Assembly: GCA_963824985.1 (NCBI GenBank)
Contig: CAWGRQ010000012.1
Location: forward strand, 1-64,000
DNA: 64,000 nt
Reading direction: 5' to 3'
Source: JAFNAG01 sp963824985
GTDB lineage: Bacteria > Acidobacteriota > UBA6911
The notes beneath the pieces are model-generated. The model saw only the letters and a program-made list of their open reading frames with translations. It did no database searches and was not told where the DNA came from. This document shows positions 61,615-64,000 of this stretch, in pieces (position 1 is the first letter of the stretch; each line of letters starts with the position of its first letter). The position numbers and the translations under genes are program-made.

Positions 61615-64000
61615 TTGAGCAACGGAAACATCAAGAACAACATGAGCCGGCGCGAAATGTTGGGGACAGTCGGCAAGGCGGCGGCGGCATCCGTCGTGCT
61701 GCCTCCCGTGATCCGGGACCTGATCGTTTCGGGCGTGATCGCAGCGGATAATGCGGCGCTGAGATCGATCGCGGGCGTCGATCGGGTCACCGTGCTGCCG
61801 GGAAAGACCTACCTGATGGGCTGGGCAGGTTTCGGCGGCGAGCCGGAAAGGCCGGCGATGGGGGCAGAGGAGGCTTACCCGCGGGACCGACTCCCGCAAG
61901 CATCGATTTCCAGATGATCCAGGGTGCCAATCCGCGCGGCCAGACGGTCCCTCTGGCCGTAGAGGGGGCCACGGATTGGACCGCCACGGCGACGCCCAAT
62001 CCAACCTGGTTGTCGTTCCCTGCGCGGGGCGCCAGGGGAGGACGGGGACGGGGCGGGACCACACAGGTGAACAGGTTTTTCACCGCAACGGTCAATGCCG
62101 GATCTCTTTCTCCCGGCGACTACCAGACGTTGACCGCCAATGCCGAGACGCTTTCTCCCGGCACCTACCAGACGACCATTACGATCGACGCCCCCGGGGC
62201 AGCCAATCCGAAACAGACGATCGCCGTGAATCTCCGCGTTCTTCCCGCGACCTTCAGTTGGACCAAAGAGTCCGGTCCCGGAACCGTCACATTTGCGGAT
62301 CCCAAGGCGCTGGCCACAACCGCGACGTTTTCCGCTCCGGGCTCCTATGTCCTGAAACTTACGGTCAAGACGGGTGAGACAACCGCTTCGTCGACATTCA
62401 ATGTTGCGGCGGAAACGCCACCGCCCGAGAAGCAGCTGGACGCGGTCTACACGAAGAATTTCAAAATCGACAGCCCGCTCTGGAACGCCCGGGCGAAGGC
62501 CCTGATCGTGAGCTGGATTCCCCACTGCATTGACCAGATCAACCGGACCGATCTGACCCAGGGTCCGGGCGGCATCGACAATTTCATCGAAGCCGCCAAG
62601 GCGTTGCGCGGCGAGCCGCACGGCGCGCACAAGGGCTATGTCTTCTCCAACGCCTGGGTCCACCAGACGGTCGAGTCGATGTGCATCGCCCTGATGGTCG
62701 ATCCGCAGGGCGATCCGGAGATCATCAAGGCGCACGCAAAGATGCGGGCGACGCTCGACGACTGGATCCCGAAGATCCTGGCCGCGCAGGAACCCGACGG
62801 CTATCTGCAGACGGCCTTCACGCTGCGCGATCCGCAGCGCTGGCCCGACCGCTGGACGCCGCAGGGCAGGGGCAATCATGAAGGCTACACGGCCGGCTAC
62901 TTCATCGAGTCCGCCATCAATCACTACCTGATGACCGGCAAGAAGGACGCCCGCCTGTACAACGCGGCCAAGAAGCTGGCCGACTGCTGGTGCGACAACA
63001 TCGGGCCGCCCCCGAAGAAGGAATGGTTCGACGGCCACCAGGAGATGGAGCAGGCGCTGGTGCGCTTCGGCCGCTTCGTCAACGACATGGAAGGCGGCGG
63101 CAAGGGCGACCGGTACATTCAGCTGGCCAAGTTCCTGCTCGACAGCCGCAAGGACGGCACTGAATACGACCAGAGCCATCTGCCGGTCATCCAGCAGTAC
63201 GAAGCCGTCGGGCCACGCCGTGCGCGCCGTGTACACCTACTCGGGCATGGCCGATGTCGCGGTCGAAACGCACGACCCCGATTACCAGAGCGCCGTCATG
63301 TCGCTCTGGGACAACATCGTCAACAAGAAGTACTACGTCACCGGCGGCGTCGGCAGCGGCGAGACGTCGGAAGGCTTCGGCCCGAACTATTCGCTGCGCA
63401 ACAACGCCTACTGCGAGTCGTGCTCGAGCTGCGGCGAGATCTTCTTCCAGTGGAAGATGAACCTGATGTATCACGACGCCCGGTACGCCGACCTGTACGA
63501 GCAGACCATGTACAACGCTCTGCTGGGCGGCACGGATCTGGATGGGAAGAATTTCTACTACACCAATCCGCTGGCCTCGAACGCCCCGCGCACGCCGTGG
63601 CACAACTGCCCGTGCTGCGTCGGCAACATCCCGCGGACGCTGCTGATGATGCCCACCTGGATCTACGCCAAGAGCCCGGACGGCATCTACGTCAACCTCT
63701 TCGTCGGCAGCACCATCACCGTCGAAGACGTCGCCGGCACCGACGTCGAGATGGTCCAGGCGACCAATTATCCCTGGGACGGCAAGGTTTCGATCACGGT
63801 GAATCCCGCGACCCAGAAAAATTTCAGCATCAGGGTCCGGGTGCCGAACCGCGATGTCAGCGTGCTTTACAAGAGCACGCCGGAGGCCAACGGCATTACT
63901 CGCTCTGGCCGTCAACGGCAGTGCGGTCAAGCCGGTGATCGACAAGGGCTATGCGGTCATCACCCGGACCTGGAAGAAAGGGGACAAAATCGACCTCGTT
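61615..64000 (+). pseudogene. GH127 beta-L-arabinofuranosidase, exported, frameshifted and truncated by the window
   Basis: A probable TTG start at 61615 (GGGAGG eight bases before; ATG 61642 alternative) precedes a Tat-like signal MSRREMLGTVGKAAAASVVL. A beta-domain (FSWTKESGPGTVTFADPKAL) leads into the GH127 fold: QTVESMCIALMVDPQGDPEI, FIESAINHYLMTGKKDARLY, AVYTYSGMADVAVETHDPDY, and the zinc/nucleophile Cys residues in NAYCESCSS and NCPCCVGN. Family members remove arabinofuranose from plant or mycobacterial arabinans. Frame shifts near 61860 (GGGGG run), 63210 (an extra G in GTCGGGCC) and 63895; each is consistent with a homopolymer indel. The gene runs off the window edge. Confidence 0.85.

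Noticed and set aside
1..64000. CRISPR arrays, tRNA and rRNA genes, riboswitches
   Set aside because: Looked for regularly spaced direct repeats, cloverleaf-like tRNA ends and rRNA signatures; none was found. The repeated hairpins are dispersed singly and not spaced as an array.

Overview
The window looks like a GC-rich Acidobacteriota chromosome, probably metagenome-derived. This is inferred from gene content: an Oar-type outer-membrane barrel, a sortilin/VPS10-type BNR glycosidase-like protein, FG-GAP/ASPIC-UnbV domains, DUF2911, DUF885, paired S10 carboxypeptidases and many exported hydrolases. The first ~2.87 kb is different. It holds a multicopper oxidase tail and two tandem glycosyltransferases (GT21-like and GT2) that look alphaproteobacterial, all broken by frameshifts, and an unrelated C-terminal fragment follows abruptly. 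A contig join there is plausible.

Layout. 1-2.9 kb: multicopper oxidase tail, bidirectional terminator, broken glycosyltransferases. 3.1-5.5 kb: L,D-transpeptidase (one frameshift) converging on a DUF882/M15-type peptidase. 5.6-12.8 kb, minus strand: Oar-like barrel without plug, a small exported protein, a histidine kinase/response regulator pair, a further exported protein. 12.9-21.8 kb: WD40 protein, a large exported NxxGxxxF-repeat protein, an SGNH-type exported protein. 21.9-28.5 kb: CYTH protein, DUF2911 protein, oligoendopeptidase F, a decayed VPS10-type gene. 28.6-46.7 kb: SAH-hydrolase-like protein, exported methyltransferase, then a mostly minus-strand island of exported hydrolases (DUF885, two S10 proteins, esterase, TIGR04076 protein, cyanophycinase-like peptidase, amidohydrolase, propeller-phosphoesterase), ending with an M14 carboxypeptidase on the plus strand. 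46.9-50.2 kb: accessory junkyard of transposase remnants, a HigBA-like module with frameshifted toxin, and repeats. 50.5-53.5 kb: csoR-copA-copZ copper export. 53.6-54.3 kb: VapBC-type module. 54.7-57.7 kb: an M28 peptidase joined to FG-GAP/UnbV domains, frameshifted. 58.2-60.9 kb: SdpR/SdpI-like pair and an alpha/beta hydrolase. 61.6-64 kb: GH127 beta-L-arabinofuranosidase, frameshifted and cut by the window edge.

Working together, the genes suggest a scavenging lifestyle in which exported peptidases, esterases and glycosidases degrade polymers, with a copper-resistance block beside mobile-element remains. Intergenic DNA is rich in repeats: three ~280-290 bp elements with ~31 bp terminal inverted repeats and a conserved folded core, GGGGACATTC palindromes, a 113 bp near-identical direct repeat, and GGACACGG-type hairpins. 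The most notable observations are those three elements, whose ends differ between copies yet stay self-complementary; an S10 paralogue lacking both catalytic Ser and His beside an intact copy; the M28-FG-GAP-UnbV fusion; and a tandem duplication, plus a distant third copy, of the 5' end of the phosphoesterase gene. Frameshifts cluster in a few genes, so sequencing error and real decay cannot be separated from sequence alone.
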